Assembly: GCA_024400455.1 (NCBI GenBank)
Contig: JAKSMU010000003.1
Span: 161,895 to 225,894 of the forward strand
Direction: 5' to 3'
Source: Bacteroidales bacterium
Lineage (GTDB): Bacteria > Bacteroidota > Bacteroidia > Bacteroidales > F082
DNA length: 64,000 nt
Shown: piece by piece, positions 17,202-26,271 of the stretch
Layout of the letters: every line of letters begins with the position of its first letter
How positions within the stretch are numbered: the stretch's first letter is position 1
Notes under the pieces: generated by a model
Database searches by the model: none
What the model was told of the DNA's origin: nothing
Seen by the model: the letters and a program-made list of their open reading frames with translations, nothing else
Program-made: the position numbers and the translations under genes

Positions 17202-19238
17202 ATGAAAAAACTTGCACTTTCCCTCTTTGTCGTACTGACGACATTTGCCAATGTCTTTGCACAGAGTTTCGAAGCCGAATGTCCATCAGGGCAGATGCTG
17301 AATTTCAAAATCATTGACCCAGAAAACCGTTATGTGGAAATTTCCACCAACACAAACATACATGGTCATCTGATTCTTCCCGAAACCGTTTCCTACCAAA
17401 ATCAGGACTACACGGTGAAAGAAATTGGAGCCCACGCTTTTGACGAATGCCAAGGCATTACTGGGTCATTGATCATTCCAAACACTATTACTTCCATAAA
17501 AGAATTTGCTTTTTATTACACAGGAATTGAAGAACTTACCATTGGAGAATCCGTAGAAATGATTAGCGATTATGCATTTGCATCATGCAGTAATATTTCA
17601 AAAGTGTATTTCAATGCAATCAACTGTGAAATCATTTCTTATTGGATTTCGGCACAAGCAGGCGCCGAGCTTCACATAGGCCCTAATGTTCAACGAATTA
17701 ACGACCAAACATTTAGTAATTGCTATTGGTTTCAAGGTCAAATTGACCTTCCTGAATCGCTCACCTACATTGGAGATTATGCTTTCTACGATTGTTACGG
17801 CTTTACCGGTTCCCTTAGCATTGGAGACAATGTGACCTATATCGGAGAAGGAGCCTTTTTCCAATGTTACGGTCTTTCCGGTTCATTGACCATAGGAAAC
17901 GGGGTGACCACAATCGGAGACTTGGCATTTGCTGATTGTTTCTATCTTTCAGGCCCATTAACCATCGGAAACAGTGTAACCCATATTGGTTCGTATGCCT
18001 TCTCAAATTGTTCTGAATTAACCGGTCCATTAACAATAGGAAACAGTGTTACCTCCATTGATGACTATGCCTTCTCCGACTGCTTAAGTCTATCTGGTCT
18101 TTTAACTCTCAGCGATAATCTTGTTACAATTGGAGAATCGGCATTTTACGACTGTAGAAATTTAACTGGCTCATTGGATTTCGGAGACCATGTTACGGTC
18201 ATCGGTGCAAATGCTTTCAGCAGTTGCCAAGGCTTGACCGGAATCATTGAACTTCCAAATTCCCTCACCAGCATAGGAAATAATGCTTTTTCAGACTGTT
18301 CAATATCAGGAACCTTAAACATACCTACCAGCGTCACATCAATTGGAACCAACCCGATTGCAGGCTGCAACAACATCAACGCAATCATCGTTGAGGACGG
18401 CAATCCGAATTATTACTCCGAAGGGAACACGCTCATTGAAAAAGGCAGTAAAAAGCTTATCAGCGGCATAAAGAACAGTCAGGTTCCTGATGATGTCAAA
18501 ACCATTGGAGACATAGCATTTTACGCTTGCACAGGACTATCTGAAGTCACTTTCGGCAGCCAACTGACCGAAATTGAAAGAAACGCATTTTATAACTGCA
18601 CCCATTTGACTACCATTCATTCCAACGCCGTCGTACCTCCACTTTCCGACCAGCAAGCATTTTATAATGTACCGACCTATTTGACGATGACCGTCCCATG
18701 CGGTTCTTTCGATGCCTACTGGAACGACAATACATGGAGCATGTTCAACAACATCATCGAGCAAGGCAACTTTGAAATCAAAGTCATTTCAAGCAACCTC
18801 ACCTACGGCAATGCCGAACTCATCCAAGCTCCATCGTGCGATAATGGAGGCCAGACCATTGTGAGTGCCACAGCCCAGCCCCGCTACAAATTCGATTCAT
18901 GGACGGTTGACGGCGTAGTCGTGTCGCGCGAAAGCACCTACACCTTCACCGCTTCAGAAGACCTCATTCTGGTAGCCAGCTTCCTCCCTGAAACTAGTAT
19001 CGATGAGAATGATTTGGTTGGAATAGAAATCTATCCCAACCCCGTCAAGGACCAGCTTCATATATCAGCAAAAGATTTGTGCCGCATAGAGATTCTCAAC
19101 GGCACAGGTCAGATTCTGGCATCCATTGCCTGCAATGCCGACGAAACCGCAATCGACATGAGCCATTACACATCGGGACTATATCTTATCCGGATCATTG
19201 GTAAAGACTCGGTCTGCAAACAAATTATCAAAATGTAA
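17202..19238 (+). CDS. BspA-type leucine-rich-repeat protein with InlB-like and T9SS domains
   Basis: A 678-residue paralogue of the previous product; the first 35 mature residues are nearly identical in pattern (SFEAECPSGQMLNFKII). After the signal peptide (ends NVFAQ) come about 16 LRR_5 repeats (residues 60-500), of which the middle ones are very regular, with GPLTIGNSVTxIxxYAFSxC. Residues about 525-595 resemble an InlB B-repeat/bacterial-repeat domain (NGGQTIVSATAQPRYKF, DSWTVDGVVV). The C-terminus is a T9SS sorting domain (YPNPVKDQLHI...GLYLIRIIG). It is secreted and surface anchored by inference. Repeat-rich DNA in 17.8-18.2 kb may recombine. Confidence 0.9.
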   Translation: MKKLALSLFVVLTTFANVFAQSFEAECPSGQMLNFKIIDPENRYVEISTNTNIHGHLILPETVSYQNQDYTVKEIGAHAFDECQGITGSLIIPNTITSIKEFAFYYTGIEELTIGESVEMISDYAFASCSNISKVYFNAINCEIISYWISAQAGAELHIGPNVQRINDQTFSNCYWFQGQIDLPESLTYIGDYAFYDCYGFTGSLSIGDNVTYIGEGAFFQCYGLSGSLTIGNGVTTIGDLAFADCFYLSGPLTIGNSVTHIGSYAFSNCSELTGPLTIGNSVTSIDDYAFSDCLSLSGLLTLSDNLVTIGESAFYDCRNLTGSLDFGDHVTVIGANAFSSCQGLTGIIELPNSLTSIGNNAFSDCSISGTLNIPTSVTSIGTNPIAGCNNINAIIVEDGNPNYYSEGNTLIEKGSKKLISGIKNSQVPDDVKTIGDIAFYACTGLSEVTFGSQLTEIERNAFYNCTHLTTIHSNAVVPPLSDQQAFYNVPTYLTMTVPCGSFDAYWNDNTWSMFNNIIEQGNFEIKVISSNLTYGNAELIQAPSCDNGGQTIVSATAQPRYKFDSWTVDGVVVSRESTYTFTASEDLILVASFLPETSIDENDLVGIEIYPNPVKDQLHISAKDLCRIEILNGTGQILASIACNADETAIDMSHYTSGLYLIRIIGKDSVCKQIIKM

Positions 19239-19249
19239 CATCATTTATC

Positions 19250-20113
19250 ATGAAATCATTGAAATCCAATCACATAAAAACACTCATCCTATCCATCGTC
19301 TGTCTCGCATCGACAAATGTTTTTGCTTACGATTTCATTCATCCCGTTGGCGGTCGCGCGGCGGCCATGGGCAATTCGTGTGTGGCATCGCAAGGCATCT
19401 GGGCCATGCAAAACAACCCTGCGGGACTGGCCGAACTGCAAAAGATGAGCCTCGGCCTCTATTACCAAAACCAATGGATGCTGCCCGAAACGGCTGACAA
19501 AAGCGCGGCTTTTGCCGTGCCGCTTAACATGGGCACAATCGGTGTGAGTTTCAACCAATATGGCTCAAGCAATTTCAATGAAAACAAAATCGGTTTGGCC
19601 TACGCCCGAAGTTTTGGCCGTTATCTTCAAATCGGGTTGCAATTGGACTACTGCCTGCTGAAAATCGCTGAAGAATACGGCAACAAAAGTGCTTTAACCT
19701 TTGAATTAGGTATTCAATCAAAAGTCACTGATAAACTGATACTTGGAACATACATTTTCAATCCGGCAAGATTCACTTTGAAGCAAACCATCAATCAGGA
19801 ACCACTGCCTATCGTTTTCCGTTTTGGTGCCAGTTACAAATTCACAAAAGATTTCATCGCTCAACTCGAAGTTGAGAAGAACACTGATTTTGAAGGTTTC
19901 GCTTTTCGTGGAGGACTTGAATATGAAGCCGTTAAGGATTTCTATATTCGCGCTGGAGCGCAAATCGGCACCGACCGTTTCCAACAGCAAGGTCTGTTGA
20001 CTTTTGGCCTTGGCTATCAGATCAAGTTTATGGAAATCAATGTTGGCGCACAAATGCACCAAGTGTTAGGTTCTACCGTCAATATTGGAATGATATTTAA
20101 CATCGGCAAATAA
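19250..20113 (+). CDS. PorV/PorQ-like outer-membrane beta-barrel protein
   Basis: A 287-residue protein with a signal peptide (ends VFAYDF). It has the N-terminal signature of the FadL/PorV/PorQ group, VGGRAAAMGNSCVAS...MQNNPAGLA, followed by alternating amphipathic beta strands throughout, ending in a strand (STVNIGMIFNIGK). PorV and PorQ family members sit in the outer membrane and work with type IX secretion. Here three T9SS cargo proteins are encoded nearby, which is suggestive, but the gene is too divergent to name. Its TAA shares a base with the ATG of the next gene, so the two are coupled. Confidence 0.8.
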   Translation: MKSLKSNHIKTLILSIVCLASTNVFAYDFIHPVGGRAAAMGNSCVASQGIWAMQNNPAGLAELQKMSLGLYYQNQWMLPETADKSAAFAVPLNMGTIGVSFNQYGSSNFNENKIGLAYARSFGRYLQIGLQLDYCLLKIAEEYGNKSALTFELGIQSKVTDKLILGTYIFNPARFTLKQTINQEPLPIVFRFGASYKFTKDFIAQLEVEKNTDFEGFAFRGGLEYEAVKDFYIRAGAQIGTDRFQQQGLLTFGLGYQIKFMEINVGAQMHQVLGSTVNIGMIFNIGK

Positions 20114-22242
20114 TGAAGAAACTGATTGTCATCATATTATTTGCTTTTATCTCAAGTGTCGCTTCGGCTCAGATTGCCGTTGATTCCTTGTCGTCAGATG
20201 CCTTGAATCAGCTGCTTATCGAGCAAGTTGAACGTCTGGCTGAGGAAACCGAAGATGAAATCGATTACGAAGAACTGCTTGACAACTACATTTTTTACAG
20301 CGAAAATCCCATCAACATCAATAGTGACGACATTGTCAACCTGCTGGAATTGCGCCTCATCAACGTGTTTCAGTACGAAGCCCTGAAAAACTACCGCAAA
20401 TTCTACGGTGACTTCCTTTTCCTCGACGAATTGGAAATGGTGGAAGGCTTTGACGAACAGACGGTTAGCATTATCAAATCCATCGTTTACGCAGGTGCCG
20501 ACAATTCGAAAGACAAAGTGACTTTGCAGAAAATGGCGAAATACGGCAAGCATCAGATTGTGGCGCGTTACGAGCAAGTGCTTGAAGACCAGCAAGGTTA
20601 TGAAAAAGTAGATGATGCGGAAATGCTTGAACACCAAGGACAACATTTCTTGGGCAATCCGCAGAAATACCAAGTCAAGTATACCTATAATTACAGGAAT
20701 AAAATCCGTTTTGGCTTCGCCGCCGAAAAAGACCCGGGCGAGATGTTCTTCACCGACAAAATCAGCGATACCATCAAGATGGTTTTGGGCGACAAATATC
20801 ACAAGGGCTTTGACATTTACGGTTTTCACGTTTATGCCAACGACTTAGGCATTGTTAAAGATGCGGCTTTGGGCGATTATCAACTCTCTTTTGGTCAAGG
20901 ACTTACGCTTTGGTCAGGCATGAGTTTCGGCAAGACAGTCGACGGCAGTTCGGTGATGAAACAAGGTCGCGGCCTGAAGCCAAAGACCTCCTCTACCGAA
21001 TTCGGCTATTTCCGTGGCGCTGCTGTTACCTTGCATCACAAAGACTTTTACGGCACGTTCTTCTACTCCAACCGTAAAATCGACGCCAACATCAGTGTTG
21101 CCGACTCGTTGAACGAAGCCGAGATGGTCAGCAGTCTGCAAGAGACAGGCTATCACCGCACTATAGGAGAATTATTGGACAGAAACGCCATCCGTCAGCA
21201 AGTCTTTGGCGGCCACATTGCCTATGCCAACAGCCATCTGGAAATCGGTTACACCCTCCATCACACACGCCTCAACGCAGAACTGCTTTTACAGCCGAGC
21301 CATTACAACCAGTTCTATTTTCAAGGCAAACAGCTTACCAATCAAGGCATCGACATCAAATATGTGAAAAACAAATTCGCTTTATTCGGCGAAGCCGCCA
21401 TGAGCGACAACAAAGCCTTTGCCGGACTGGTCGGCGTGACGGCGCGGCCTACCGGCTACATCAATTTCACGCTGTTTTACCGCAATTACGACAAAAAATA
21501 TCAGAATCTTTTCTCCAACGCCTACGCTGAAAGCAGTCGCGGACAAGGCGAAGAAGGCATCTATTTCGGTATGCAGGCTGCCCTTGCTCCTTATTGGAAC
21601 TTGTTGGTTTACACCGACTTCTTCCGTATGACATGGCTCACAAGTCAGGTCTACACGCCAAGTTGGGGACATGATTATTATGCCAAACTCTCGCACCAAG
21701 TCAACCGCAGGGCAAGCTGGAATCTGGTCTTGCGTTCAAAGACGAAGATGAAAAACTCCACCGATGCCTTTGTATTTTCGCATTACCCGATTTTCTACAC
21801 AAAAAACTCGGTGCGTTTCAACATCAATTACAAGATTGGCGAAAATTGGTCATTGGGCAATCGTGCTAATTATGAGCACTATTACAACGACGACCAGACC
21901 AACAGCAATGGGTTTTTCATCTGCCAGGATGTGGCCTACAAGCCCGTTGGCAAGCCCTATTCGTTCTCGTTCCGTTATGCCGTTTTCGACACTGACGATT
22001 ATAACAGCCGCATTTATGCCTACGAAAGCGATGTGTTATATTCGTTTTCGGTGCCATCGCTTTTCGACAAAGGCATGAGAATCTATCTGTTAGGTCACGT
22101 TAAGTTATTCAATTCGCTCAGCCTTTACGCCCGCATCGGCCGCACCATCTATTCCGACAAGGACGAAATCAGCAGCGGTCCGACACTCATCAAAAGCAAT
22201 CACAAGACCGATTTGAAAGTTGAAGCAATTTGGAAGTTTTAA
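20113..22242 (+). CDS. helix-hairpin-helix outer-membrane barrel protein
   Basis: A 709-residue protein. Signal peptide at residues 1-20 (ends ASAQ). Residues about 50-150 are ComEA-like helix-hairpin-helix repeats (NPININSDDIVNLLELRLI, then FLDELEMVEGFDEQTVSIIKSIV). From about 170 to the end the sequence is a series of amphipathic beta strands ending in KVEAIWKF, a typical barrel C-terminus. HhH modules normally bind DNA; an exported HhH joined to a barrel is a family seen in Bacteroidetes with no assigned role. DNA handling at the cell surface is one inference. It is coupled to the upstream barrel gene by a one-base stop/start overlap. Confidence 0.82.
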   Translation: MKKLIVIILFAFISSVASAQIAVDSLSSDALNQLLIEQVERLAEETEDEIDYEELLDNYIFYSENPININSDDIVNLLELRLINVFQYEALKNYRKFYGDFLFLDELEMVEGFDEQTVSIIKSIVYAGADNSKDKVTLQKMAKYGKHQIVARYEQVLEDQQGYEKVDDAEMLEHQGQHFLGNPQKYQVKYTYNYRNKIRFGFAAEKDPGEMFFTDKISDTIKMVLGDKYHKGFDIYGFHVYANDLGIVKDAALGDYQLSFGQGLTLWSGMSFGKTVDGSSVMKQGRGLKPKTSSTEFGYFRGAAVTLHHKDFYGTFFYSNRKIDANISVADSLNEAEMVSSLQETGYHRTIGELLDRNAIRQQVFGGHIAYANSHLEIGYTLHHTRLNAELLLQPSHYNQFYFQGKQLTNQGIDIKYVKNKFALFGEAAMSDNKAFAGLVGVTARPTGYINFTLFYRNYDKKYQNLFSNAYAESSRGQGEEGIYFGMQAALAPYWNLLVYTDFFRMTWLTSQVYTPSWGHDYYAKLSHQVNRRASWNLVLRSKTKMKNSTDAFVFSHYPIFYTKNSVRFNINYKIGENWSLGNRANYEHYYNDDQTNSNGFFICQDVAYKPVGKPYSFSFRYAVFDTDDYNSRIYAYESDVLYSFSVPSLFDKGMRIYLLGHVKLFNSLSLYARIGRTIYSDKDEISSGPTLIKSNHKTDLKVEAIWKF

Positions 22243-22443
22243 ACCACACAAAACTCTCAAAACTCTTTTTTCTTTTCCTTTTATTCCGTTGGCAACCGCC
22301 AACTTAGTACGCAGCTGGCAACCGCTGCTGCTTTATCAAGCAAACGAAGTTTGACCATGGAAATGAGCAGTTGCGAATTTCCACAAAAACAAAGTTTTGA
22401 AAATGTTTTGCAAGTTTTGTGAAATAAACTCTAAGAAAAACAT

Positions 22444-22451
22444 TACTTTTG
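22444..22451 (+). promoter_or_regulatory. -7 box (TACTTTTG) of the universal stress protein gene
   Basis: TAnnTTTG match 25 bases before the ATG at 22477. TTTG at 22416-22419 may be the -33 element. Confidence 0.55.
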
Positions 22452-22476
22452 CAAAGCAAATTGAAAAATACGAACA

Positions 22477-23250
22477 ATGAAAATCATCCTTGCCACCGAT
22501 TTCAGCGAAGCCAACAAAACGCTAACGGAGTATGCCATTGATTTACTGAAAGATAAAGAAGGTACCTTGCTCCTTTTCCACGCTTACGAAGGTGAAGACG
22601 ACTTTGCGGAAGCCGAAGCGAAAATGAGTTCGACGGTGAATCTTTTGGGCGAATTCGGCAACATTGATGTGAAATCCGTTTTGGTTCAGGGCGACCCTGA
22701 GACCTGCCTGCTGAAACTCATCAATGATGAGCAGGCCGACCTCGTCCTGATGAGCACCCGCGGCCGTGGCAACAAGCGTTTTTTGGAAGGCAGCCTCTCC
22801 AAAAAGATCATGAGTTCCTCGCCTATCCCGCTGTTATCCATTCACGAAGACTACCAATACCGCGAAAGCAGCGAGATACTTTTCGTCACCAATTTCAACA
22901 AAAGCGACTTCAACACCATCAGTAAACTCTATGAATTGCTGAAGCCTTTCAATCCGCACATGCATGTCGTTCACTGCATCATCGACGGTTCGCTCACCAA
23001 GGCTTCAAGACTGCTGTTTGAACTGGAAGCCACGCTTAAATATCTGGATTTCAGTGAAAACATAAAATACAAACTCATCTATTCCACCAATCCGAAAGTC
23101 GCCTTGAAGACCTATTGCGACGAGAACGGCATTTCCTTAGTCGCCTTCACGCCACGCCAAAAGCATTTCGGCGACCTGTTTTTCAAGGACCGTGTCACGA
23201 AAGATGATTTTTATGACTTGCATCTGCCGCTACTGACGTTTAAAAAATAA
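22477..23250 (+). CDS. universal stress protein, tandem Usp domains
   Basis: A 257-residue cytoplasmic protein made of two Usp folds. The first, residues 1-128, is well conserved: ILATDFSEANKTLTEYAIDL at the start and DLVLMSTRGRGNKRFLEGSLSKKI with the G-rich nucleotide-binding loop. The second, about 132-257, is degenerate (ILFVTNFNKSDFN...LVAFTPRQKHF) and lacks that loop. Such tandem Usp proteins bind ATP in one half and act in stress adaptation. The stop is immediately followed by the first ArsR-type operator (23251-23266), but the gene has its own promoter. Confidence 0.92.
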   Translation: MKIILATDFSEANKTLTEYAIDLLKDKEGTLLLFHAYEGEDDFAEAEAKMSSTVNLLGEFGNIDVKSVLVQGDPETCLLKLINDEQADLVLMSTRGRGNKRFLEGSLSKKIMSSSPIPLLSIHEDYQYRESSEILFVTNFNKSDFNTISKLYELLKPFNPHMHVVHCIIDGSLTKASRLLFELEATLKYLDFSENIKYKLIYSTNPKVALKTYCDENGISLVAFTPRQKHFGDLFFKDRVTKDDFYDLHLPLLTFKK

Positions 23251-23266
23251 TTCGTATTTTTACGAA
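23251..23266 (+). promoter_or_regulatory. ArsR operator 1 (TTCGTA-N4-TACGAA)
   Basis: A perfect palindrome with six-base arms directly after the Usp stop, 17 bases ahead of the -7 box TATTTTTG at 23284-23291, so it would cover the -33 region of the arsR promoter. An identical arm pair recurs at 23650-23665. Confidence 0.75.
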
Positions 23267-23283
23267 CAATAAGAAAAAAGTAT

Positions 23284-23291
23284 TATTTTTG
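23284..23291 (+). promoter_or_regulatory. -7 box (TATTTTTG) of arsR
   Basis: TAnnTTTG match 17 bases before the arsR ATG at 23309 and 17 bases after operator 1. Confidence 0.55.
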
Positions 23292-23308
23292 CCGCGTAAT
23301 TTAAACAA

Positions 23309-23632
23309 ATGAATTCTGATTATACTGACAAACAAAAGAAATTGGCGCGTTATGCAAAAGCCTTGGGCAACCCTACCCGAGTTGCAATAATAGAGTTTTT
23401 GCTTCAGCAGGAAACATGTTTCTTCGGTGACATTCACGAACAATTGCCCATCGCAAAAGCTACGGCATCACAGCATTTGTCAGAATTAAAGGACGCAGGA
23501 TTAATTCAAGGTGAAATCATTCCCCCTAAAGTAAAATATTGCATCAATATGGAGAATTGGCTGGAAGCCAAAGCCTTATTCGGTGAGTTTTTTAGCCATT
23601 GCGTGTGCAAAAGCAGCAAATGCTGCGACTAA
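23309..23632 (+). CDS. arsR: ArsR-family metalloregulator
   Basis: A 107-residue winged-helix repressor. The order is helix ARYAKALGNPTRVAIIEFLL, the HTH with IAKATASQHLSELKDAGLIQGE, and a wing (PPKVKYCINMENW). ArsR/SmtB proteins release DNA when thiols bind As(III), Sb(III) or similar ions. Candidate ligands here are Cys in QQETCFFG, Cys in the wing (KYCIN) and the C-terminal cluster CVCKSSKCC. It is flanked by two copies of the same palindrome, which supports autoregulation plus control of the downstream genes. Its first-choice inducer, given the neighbours, is an arsenical. Confidence 0.9.
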   Translation: MNSDYTDKQKKLARYAKALGNPTRVAIIEFLLQQETCFFGDIHEQLPIAKATASQHLSELKDAGLIQGEIIPPKVKYCINMENWLEAKALFGEFFSHCVCKSSKCCD

Positions 23633-23649
23633 TTTTTTTGAAAATAATG

Positions 23650-23665
23650 TTCGTAGTTTTACGAA
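23650..23665 (+). promoter_or_regulatory. ArsR operator 2 (TTCGTA-N4-TACGAA)
   Basis: The same two six-base arms as operator 1, differing only in the four central bases (GTTT). It lies between arsR and the thioredoxin-like gene and overlaps a -7-like TAGTTTTA. TTTG at 23637-23640 could be a -33 element. This suggests a second ArsR-controlled promoter for the transport genes. Confidence 0.72.
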
Positions 23666-23702
23666 ATACAAACAATAATATTAATTCAAATAAAAATCAA
23701 CT

Positions 23703-23942
23703 ATGGAAATTAAAATCTTAGGAACGGGCTGCTCTAACTGCAAGACCTTGTTCGCCAATGTGCAGCAGGCTGCTGCCGAACTCAAGCTCAATGCCACCAT
23801 TACAAAGGAAGAAAACATGGTGAAAATCATGGCTTACAATGTGATGCAACTTCCCGCTTTGGTCATCGATGAAATAGTCGTGGCGAAAGGAAAACTTTCC
23901 TTTGACGAAGTGAAAAAACTTCTTCAGAATTATTCTATTTAA
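23703..23942 (+). CDS. small thioredoxin-like redox protein (ArsE-like)
   Basis: A 79-residue protein of the small redox-active disulfide family (TIGR00412-like). Its active-site pair is CSNC at residues 10-13 (GTGCSNCKTL), and PALVIDEIVVAKG carries the cis-Pro segment of a thioredoxin fold. Small proteins like this precede permeases in arsenic and organoarsenical operons. In arsEFG loci the first gene encodes a small redox component, so an ArsE-type role is plausible, but I cannot separate it from a generic thioredoxin. It begins 37 bases after operator 2 and leads a run of four genes. Confidence 0.82.
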   Translation: MEIKILGTGCSNCKTLFANVQQAAAELKLNATITKEENMVKIMAYNVMQLPALVIDEIVVAKGKLSFDEVKKLLQNYSI

Positions 23943-23970
23943 TGTTTAATCAATAAAACACAAAAAAACA

Positions 23971-24381
23971 ATGAAAATCAAATTGTTATCAAGCTTATGC
24001 TTATTTATTTTATTGACCGGCTGCGGCAATACGACTAACCAGAAAGAGAAAAACAATTCATCAAACGATACGCTTCATGTCTATTGCTTCTATGGAAAAC
24101 AACGTTGCCCAACCTGTATTGCCATCGAAAAATTCACGCAGGAACTCATTGAACAACAGTATGCTACTGACATCAAAACAGGAAGAATCAAATTTCAATC
24201 TGTCAGCATTGATGAGAACGAGGCTTTAGCCGACAAATACGAAGTCGCTTGGTCATCGCTCATTCTCGACAAGAATGGCACCATCAACAATCTGACCGAT
24301 ATGGGGTTCAAATATGCTCGCAACAATCCCAATGAATTCAAGGCACGATTGGAAGCCGAAATTGACAAATTATTACAATAA
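23971..24381 (+). CDS. arsF: ArsF-type thioredoxin-like lipoprotein
   Basis: A 136-residue lipoprotein (signal MKIKLLSSLCLFILLTGC, lipidated Cys18) with a thioredoxin-like domain carrying a CPTC pair (GKQRCPTCIAIEKF). It resembles the family annotated as nitrophenyl compound nitroreductase subunit ArsF, found with ArsG in arsEFG operons that handle roxarsone-like aromatic arsenicals. It is expected to face the periplasm. The family assignment rests on size, the CPTC site and the adjacent ArsG-like gene. Its stop TAA shares one base with the ATG of the next gene. Confidence 0.78.
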   Translation: MKIKLLSSLCLFILLTGCGNTTNQKEKNNSSNDTLHVYCFYGKQRCPTCIAIEKFTQELIEQQYATDIKTGRIKFQSVSIDENEALADKYEVAWSSLILDKNGTINNLTDMGFKYARNNPNEFKARLEAEIDKLLQ

Positions 24382-25088
24382 TGGAAACCCTGCAACAACT
24401 TTTGGACAGCAGCACAACACCGATCATTACGGCATTTTTTTTGGGACTGCTGACGGCAATCAGTCCCTGTCCTTTAGCAACCAACATCGCTGCTGTTGGT
24501 TTCATCAGCAAGAACATCAGCAGCAAATGGGGTGTATTGCGTAAAGGATTGCTCTACACTTTAGGAAGGATATTGGGCTACAGCATTTTAGGTTTTGTGC
24601 TCATCCTCATTTTGAAACAAGGCGCCGGCATCTTCAAGGTGCAGAAATTCTTTGCGCGGTATGGCGAATTGTTTATTGGCCCTATCTTGCTGATTATCGG
24701 TTTATTCATGTTATTTGGAAACCGTTTGAACCTGCCAAAATTCGGTTTTCAATCCGATGGCGAAGATCTTGCGGAAAAAGGCGGTTGGGGTGCCTTGCTG
24801 TTAGGCATTCTGTTCGCCTTGGCGTTCTGCCCTACAAGTTGCGTGCTTTATTTCGGCGGCCTCATTCCACTATCTGTTGCATCATCAGGCGGTTATTTTC
24901 TTCCTGTTGCCTTCGCTTTTGCAACCGCCCTACCCGTTCTTGCCGTTGCTTTCATCATCGCATTCAGCGTTGAAAGCATCGGAAAATTCTATGGGAAAAT
25001 GCAAACACTGCAAAAATGGATGAACTGGATTGTCGGCGGGCTTTTCATCATCGTTGGTATTTATTATTGCATTATCATTTTTTTGTAA
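24381..25088 (+). CDS. arsG: ArsG-type efflux permease (CcdA/DsbD-like)
   Basis: A 235-residue membrane protein with six predicted spans and a CcdA/DsbD-type layout. It has paired motifs LLTAISPCPLATNIAAVGF in the first half and LFALAFCPTSCVLYFGG in the second, each with conserved Cys-Pro. It matches the ArsG family of aromatic arsenical efflux permeases next to ArsF. It may instead pass electrons to ArsF or the thioredoxin-like protein as CcdA does. It starts on the last base of the arsF stop codon. Confidence 0.8.
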   Translation: METLQQLLDSSTTPIITAFFLGLLTAISPCPLATNIAAVGFISKNISSKWGVLRKGLLYTLGRILGYSILGFVLILILKQGAGIFKVQKFFARYGELFIGPILLIIGLFMLFGNRLNLPKFGFQSDGEDLAEKGGWGALLLGILFALAFCPTSCVLYFGGLIPLSVASSGGYFLPVAFAFATALPVLAVAFIIAFSVESIGKFYGKMQTLQKWMNWIVGGLFIIVGIYYCIIIFL

Positions 25089-25107
25089 AATTTAAAATCA
25101 ATTCATT

Positions 25108-26076
25108 ATGATTCAAAAATTCGCTGATTGGCTTGTATTTAACCTCATCGGCCTTGATGCAAGCACACGCTTTGCCATCGCCTTAAATTTCTTTGTTTTC
25201 GAAACCATCAAGGTGCTGATACTTTTGTTTGTCATCAGCGCAATCATGGGCATCATCAACGCATATTTTCCAATCGACCGACTGAAGAACTATTTGCAGA
25301 CGCATAAACTCTATGGCTTGCAATATTTGTTGGCCTCTTTTTTTGGAGCTATCACGCCATTTTGCTCATGTTCGTCCATTCCTTTGTTCGTCGGTTTTGT
25401 GAAAGGCGGTGTACCACTTGGCGTAACATTTTCATTTCTAATCACTTCACCATTGGTCAATGAAGTGGCTGTTGCCATGTTTTTAGGTGCTTTTGGTCTG
25501 AAAACCACCATTATTTATGTAGTGAGCGGCATCATTTTTGGCACCCTTGGCGGCATCATTTTGGGACAATTCAAATTGGAACGCCACCTTAGTCCTTGGG
25601 TGTTGCAGATTCAGAAAGACAGCATCGAGCAAACCGGGAAATGGGAAGCCGAACACATCAGTTTCCGGGGAAGGCTGCCAGGAATCATCAAGGAAAGCTG
25701 GGGAATCGTAAAAGGTGTTCTGATTTATGTCCTCATTGGCATTGGCATTGGATCGGCCATTCACGGTTTTGTTCCCGAAGGATTCTTCACCAAATATCTC
25801 AGTGCGGAACAATGGTGGACGGTTCCGGCAGCCGTCCTAATCGGCATTCCTATGTATAGCAATGCCGCTGGTATCGTTCCTGTCATCGAAGTTTTTGTGC
25901 GTAAAGGCGTTGCCATTGGAACAGCCATTGCTTTTATGATGGGCATCGTGGGTCTATCCTTACCAGAAATGACTATGCTGAAAAAAGTGATGAACTGGAA
26001 ACTTATCGGAATATTCTTTGGCACCATCGCCGTCATGTTTATCTTAAGCGGCTGGTTATTTAATGCTGTGCTGTGA
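25108..26076 (+). CDS. arsP: ArsP-type permease (PF03773)
   Basis: A 322-residue permease with eight or so membrane spans. The hallmark is FGAITPFCSCSSIPLFVGFV (a CSCSS thiolate motif) followed by GVTFSFLITSPLVNEVA, and in the second half GIPMYSNAAGIVPVIEV. ArsP proteins export trivalent organoarsenicals such as methylarsenite; other PF03773 members have broader roles. The position behind arsR, a thioredoxin, ArsF and ArsG makes an arsenical export job likely. It ends 32 bases before an intrinsic terminator. Confidence 0.88.
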   Translation: MIQKFADWLVFNLIGLDASTRFAIALNFFVFETIKVLILLFVISAIMGIINAYFPIDRLKNYLQTHKLYGLQYLLASFFGAITPFCSCSSIPLFVGFVKGGVPLGVTFSFLITSPLVNEVAVAMFLGAFGLKTTIIYVVSGIIFGTLGGIILGQFKLERHLSPWVLQIQKDSIEQTGKWEAEHISFRGRLPGIIKESWGIVKGVLIYVLIGIGIGSAIHGFVPEGFFTKYLSAEQWWTVPAAVLIGIPMYSNAAGIVPVIEVFVRKGVAIGTAIAFMMGIVGLSLPEMTMLKKVMNWKLIGIFFGTIAVMFILSGWLFNAVL

Positions 26077-26108
26077 AGTAATCATTTCAAGCATTTTTTC
26101 ATACCAAA

Positions 26109-26151
26109 TGTCACTCCTGCTGTATTTCTCACAACGGCAGGAGACATTTTT
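26109..26151 (+). terminator. Rho-independent terminator of the ars operon
   Basis: Arms TGTCACTCCTGC and GCAGGAGACA with one bulged A, 26109-26120 against 26137-26146, followed by five T. Confidence 0.75.
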
Positions 26152-26271
26152 CATACCGTATGACACACTCAATTTGGAATCACAGTTCCTTCATTTCCAA
26201 AAAATGAGGTGTTACAGATTTTTCCTATAAAAAGGTTTTTCCAAAGTACTTAAAGTTTTGTAAAATTTTCC

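Noticed and set aside
23251..23266. The palindrome after the universal stress gene as a terminator
   Set aside because: Its arms are only six bases, no T-run follows, and an identical copy occurs at 23650-23665; an operator is the better reading.
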